Source: Thermodesulfobacteriaceae bacterium (lineage in GTDB: Bacteria > Desulfobacterota > Dissulfuribacteria > Dissulfuribacterales > UBA3076). Taken from it: DNA of 9,057 bases. A program made the translations under genes and the position numbers. Positions 6,811 through 9,057 of the stretch are shown piece by piece. The stretch covers positions 1-9,057 of the forward strand of contig DTYO01000213.1 of NCBI GenBank assembly GCA_012961845.1, in the 5' to 3' direction. The notes beneath the pieces were generated by a model, which worked only from the letters and a program-made list of their open reading frames with translations, was not told the DNA's origin and searched no databases. Numbering within the stretch: position 1 is the stretch's first letter; each line of letters starts with the position of its first letter.

Positions 6811-7095
6811 GTATTTCCTGAAGGCTGTCGATATATAAAATAAGAATAAAGATCCTCCTCTTTTTTCTTCCCTACCTCTCTCCTTCGCCCACCGCACCGT
6901 GCGGTGGGTTTTTTTGAGTAAATCGCAGGCGAACCGGGCATTCGAGACTGATACTAGGCAATTCGTCAAAAATTATCAGATTACGAGGCGCTACATATAC
7001 AAGACACAGGCACGAAGACGTACTCCCGGTAATCAAAATACCGGACAACGCATTAGATGCGGTATCCTGCAGTCTCATACCTGTCCGGCTGTGTA
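6811..7095. other. Convergent intergenic region without a supported gene
   Basis: This lies between the 3' ends of the ATP-grasp gene and comF. It holds a pyrimidine-rich tract (about 6853-6887), the terminator at 6888-6915, and two weak stems (CCGGTA/TACCGG at 7026-7044 and CGCAT/ATGCG at 7049-7061) with no T-run on either strand. I see no tRNA fold, no repeat array, and no clear terminator for the minus-strand genes. Confidence 0.6.
6888..6915 (+). terminator. Rho-independent terminator of the hdr-flx/ATP-grasp transcript
   Basis: CCCACCGC (6888-6895) pairs perfectly with GCGGTGGG (6901-6908) around a five-base ACCGT loop and is followed at once by seven T residues (6909-6915). It sits 77 nt after the ATP-grasp stop codon. 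The minus strand has no T-run on its far side, so it should act only on plus-strand transcription. Confidence 0.9.
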
Positions 7096-7827
7096 TCACC
7101 CTGCCAGATCAGTTCCCGGAACGGTCCTGGCAAAAGTAAGAACCTGCACCCTCTTGATGCCCGCCTTCTTCAACACCCGGGAACAGGCCTTTACTGTGGA
7201 ACCGGTGGTATAGACATCATCCAGAAGCAGTATGTTCTCTACATCCTCCGGTACCCCCGAGCTTTCAAAGGCCCCTGACACATTCTTTTGCCTCTCCTTT
7301 AATGACAGCCCTGTCTGTGGGAGGGTGTCATGTTTCCTGATCAGGAGATTCGTCAATATAGTGGACTCCGGAAAAACAGCCTCTGCAAGACGCAGACACT
7401 GATTGAATCCTCTGGTCCTGAGGCGCACCGGATAAAGAGGAACAGGTACCACCATGCCGATCCCGACAAGCATTTCGGAGAGGTGTTTCCTGCTCTCGGC
7501 GGCCAGGGCCTTAAGTGCGTAACCGTCCCCCCTGAATTTTATGAGATGAATAAGAGTTCTGGCCGCATCCCGGTAATAGAACATAGATCGGGCCTTGTCA
7601 AAGGGAGGCGGATGAACCAGACACTGGCCGCAGACATGGTCACTTCCCTCAGGTCCTTTAAAAGGCTGGCCGCAGACAGTACACATGGGAGATTCTATAA
7701 CGGCAAGAGTACCGTTACAATCTGTACAAAGGAACCCTTTGGACGGGATACCGATCCCTTTCCCGCATACGGCGCACCTGGGAGGAAACAGAAGGTCCCT
7801 CAGCACCAGAAGAATATTGTCCAACAC
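7096..7827 (-). CDS. comF: ComF family phosphoribosyltransferase-like protein
   Basis: A typical full-length ComF protein of 243 residues. The N-terminus has a zinc-finger-like region with four CxxC pairs: C18/C21, C34/C37, C49/C52, C66/C69. The phosphoribosyltransferase-like domain follows, with YYRDAARTLIHLIKFRG (84-100), VVPVPLYPVRLRTRGFNQ (126-143), QTGLSLKERQKNVSGAF (171-187) and the PRPP-binding loop LLLDDVYTTGST (200-211). In naturally competent bacteria ComF supports the DNA-uptake/recombination machinery. Related proteins occur widely in bacteria not known to be competent, where their role is unclear. The start is GTG at 7827, with GAGAG 6 nt upstream (7834-7838 on the minus strand). 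It follows icd by 82 nt in the same direction with no terminator between, so co-transcription is possible. No late competence genes are in the window. Confidence 0.93.
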   Translation of the reverse strand: MLDNILLVLRDLLFPPRCAVCGKGIGIPSKGFLCTDCNGTLAVIESPMCTVCGQPFKGPEGSDHVCGQCLVHPPPFDKARSMFYYRDAARTLIHLIKFRGDGYALKALAAESRKHLSEMLVGIGMVVPVPLYPVRLRTRGFNQCLRLAEAVFPESTILTNLLIRKHDTLPQTGLSLKERQKNVSGAFESSGVPEDVENILLLDDVYTTGSTVKACSRVLKKAGIKRVQVLTFARTVPGTDLAG

Positions 7828-7909
7828 CCCAATCTCTCAAACAGGCAGTCAAAGCAACATATTGTGCCGGTGGCTGGTTATCTATCCAGTGATGGTTTGC
7901 GAATAACCG
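7828..7909 (-). other. icd-comF spacer
   Basis: These 82 nt between the icd stop and the comF start hold the comF ribosome site. I see no T-run after a stem and no convincing promoter. Read-through from icd into comF is plausible. Confidence 0.4.
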
Positions 7910-9057
7910 CTACATTGCATCAACGATACATGAGGCAAATTCTGAACATTTCACCTTGGTGGCCCCCTGGATCTGCCTGGCCAAGTCATAGGTTACCGTT
8001 TTGTTGCCGATGGCGGTCTCGACTGCCCTGTGAACCATGGTCATGGCCTCGGTCCACCCAAGGTATTCCAGCATCATGGCGCCGGAAAGTATGAGCGATC
8101 CGGGGTTGACCTTGTCAAGCCCGGTATATTTTGGTGCCGTACCGTGGGTGGCCTCGAACAGGGCGTAGCCGTCACCTATATTGGCGCCGGGCGCCATACC
8201 AAGCCCTCCCACCTGTGCAGCCAGGGCATCGGACATATAGTCACCGTTGAGATTGGGCATTGCCAGTACGCTGTATTCCTTCGGTCTCAGGAGGATCTGC
8301 TGGAACATTGCATCGGCAATCCGGTCTTTTATCACTATTCTGCCTTCAGGCCTCTTACCGCCATATTTATCCCACAGATCCTGTTCTGAAATGGTTACGT
8401 CCGAAAACTCCGAGCAGGCAAGTTCATAGCCCCAGTTTCTGAAAGCCCCCTCGGTAAATTTCATTATGTTGCCCTTGTGGACGAGGGTGACGCTGGTTTT
8501 ACCTGTATCTACAGCATGATTGATGGCCTTTCTGACCAGCCTGAAAGTACCGAAACGGCTGATCGGCTTTATACCGATGCCGGAATCAGGCCGGATATTC
8601 TTGCCCATCTCTTCTGTCAGGAACCCAATGACCTTCCTTGCTTCTTCGCTTCCTTCCGGCCACTCTATCCCCGCATACACATCTTCAGTATTCTCACGGA
8701 AAATGACCATATCCACATCTTCCGGCCTTTTTACAGGGCTTGGTACTCCCTTGAAATATCTAACAGGCCTCACACATGCATAGAGATCAAGTTCCTGCCT
8801 GAGGGTGACATTCAGGCTCCTGATTCCCTCACCGACAGGGGTGGTCAGGGGACCTTTTATTGCAACGACATATTCCCGGATGGCATCCAAGGTCTCGGAA
8901 GGCAGCCAGTTTCCTGTCTGTTCATGGGCTTTCTCACCGGCAAGGATCTCTTTCCATACGATCTCCCTGCGGCCTCCGTATGCCTTTTCAACCGCCGCAT
9001 CCAGCACACATCTGGTTGCATTCCAGATATCCGGTCCTATTCCGTCGCCCTCGATAA
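7910..9057 (-). CDS. icd: Isocitrate dehydrogenase, NADP-type (5' partial)
   Basis: Converts isocitrate to 2-oxoglutarate and CO2 in the cytoplasm, for the TCA cycle or glutamate synthesis. The frame is open to the right edge and the first visible codons read [11 protein letters not shown], the known N-terminal motif, so only a few dozen residues are missing. The GTG at 9007 is internal. Substrate-binding residues are all visible: the R-S-L-N-V stretch (whose Ser is the site phosphorylated in E. coli), the following Arg residues in TLRQELDL and VRPVRYF, and the [15 protein letters not shown] block. Metal-binding Asp is in the [12 protein letters not shown] stretch. [16 protein letters not shown] and VTYDLAR keep the Lys-Tyr, Val, Tyr and Arg that set NADP preference in the E. 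coli enzyme, so NADP is predicted. It is of the E. coli-like homodimeric class. comF lies downstream on the same strand. Confidence 0.96.
   Translation of the reverse strand, partial: IEGDGIGPDIWNATRCVLDAAVEKAYGGRREIVWKEILAGEKAHEQTGNWLPSETLDAIREYVVAIKGPLTTPVGEGIRSLNVTLRQELDLYACVRPVRYFKGVPSPVKRPEDVDMVIFRENTEDVYAGIEWPEGSEEARKVIGFLTEEMGKNIRPDSGIGIKPISRFGTFRLVRKAINHAVDTGKTSVTLVHKGNIMKFTEGAFRNWGYELACSEFSDVTISEQDLWDKYGGKRPEGRIVIKDRIADAMFQQILLRPKEYSVLAMPNLNGDYMSDALAAQVGGLGMAPGANIGDGYALFEATHGTAPKYTGLDKVNPGSLILSGAMMLEYLGWTEAMTMVHRAVETAIGNKTVTYDLARQIQGATKVKCSEFASCIVDAM

Noticed and set aside
6940..7060. A possible tRNA or other structured RNA in the convergent intergenic DNA
   Set aside because: A TTCGA and a CTGATA/TATCAG pair were noted, but no cloverleaf arms, acceptor stem or conserved tRNA bases could be assembled on either strand.
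7026..7061. Two small stems (7026-7044 and 7049-7061) as a terminator for comF
   Set aside because: Neither is followed by a T-run on the minus strand, and the stems are only five or six pairs.
6872..7213. Small open frames in the convergent region (6872-7099 minus, 6899-7213 plus)
   Set aside because: Neither has a ribosome site or recognisable motif. The plus-strand one starts inside the terminator region and runs antisense into comF.
7330..8094. A 254-codon open frame on the plus strand across comF and the icd 3' end
   Set aside because: It lies antisense to two well-supported genes, its translation has low-complexity, Trp/Arg/Ser-rich character without any family motif, and it spans the spacer between them.
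1..9057. CRISPR array, insertion sequence, integrase, or defence system
   Set aside because: No spaced direct repeats, transposase-like or nuclease-like coding regions, or terminal inverted repeats were seen; all sizeable coding regions are metabolic or ComF-like.

Overview
The window looks like chromosomal DNA from an anaerobic, energy-limited bacterium, most likely a Desulfobacterota (deltaproteobacterial) sulfate reducer or syntroph. This rests on gene content: a HdrA/MvhD/flavin-oxidoreductase (Flx, also Flox) electron-bifurcation locus in the order hdrA-flxD-flxC-flxB-flxA, a tandem-fused HdrA, moderate G+C by eye, and GTG starts. The taxonomic call is an inference; there is no rRNA or other marker gene.

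Left part (1-5913, + strand): a compact redox operon. It opens inside a large HdrA-like protein made of two HdrA units in tandem, with its N-terminus beyond the left edge. A small MvhD-type [2Fe-2S] protein follows, then two different double-[4Fe-4S] proteins (FrhB-like FlxC and HydB/AsrA-like FlxB), then FlxA, an FAD/NAD(P)H oxidoreductase with a C-terminal [2Fe-2S] motif. By analogy with characterised FlxABCD-HdrABC systems, NAD(P)H electrons would enter at FlxA, pass through FlxB/C and MvhD to HdrA, and be split there by flavin between ferredoxin and a disulfide-type acceptor, or flow in reverse. HdrB and HdrC are not in the window; if present they probably lie upstream.

Middle part (5914-7095): after a structured 132-nt spacer comes an orphan ATP-grasp protein on the same strand. 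A strong rho-independent terminator follows. The remaining convergent intergenic DNA holds no gene I can support.

Right part (7096-9057, - strand): a ComF-type phosphoribosyltransferase gene and, upstream of it, an NADP-type isocitrate dehydrogenase gene cut by the right edge. They are co-directional with an 82-nt spacer and may share a transcript. They converge on the redox operon and look like ordinary housekeeping genes.

The points most worth a second look are the two-copy HdrA with divergent active-site sequence, the ATP-grasp protein lacking the usual metal-binding Asn, and the RNA/DNA structures in the spacers of the redox operon.
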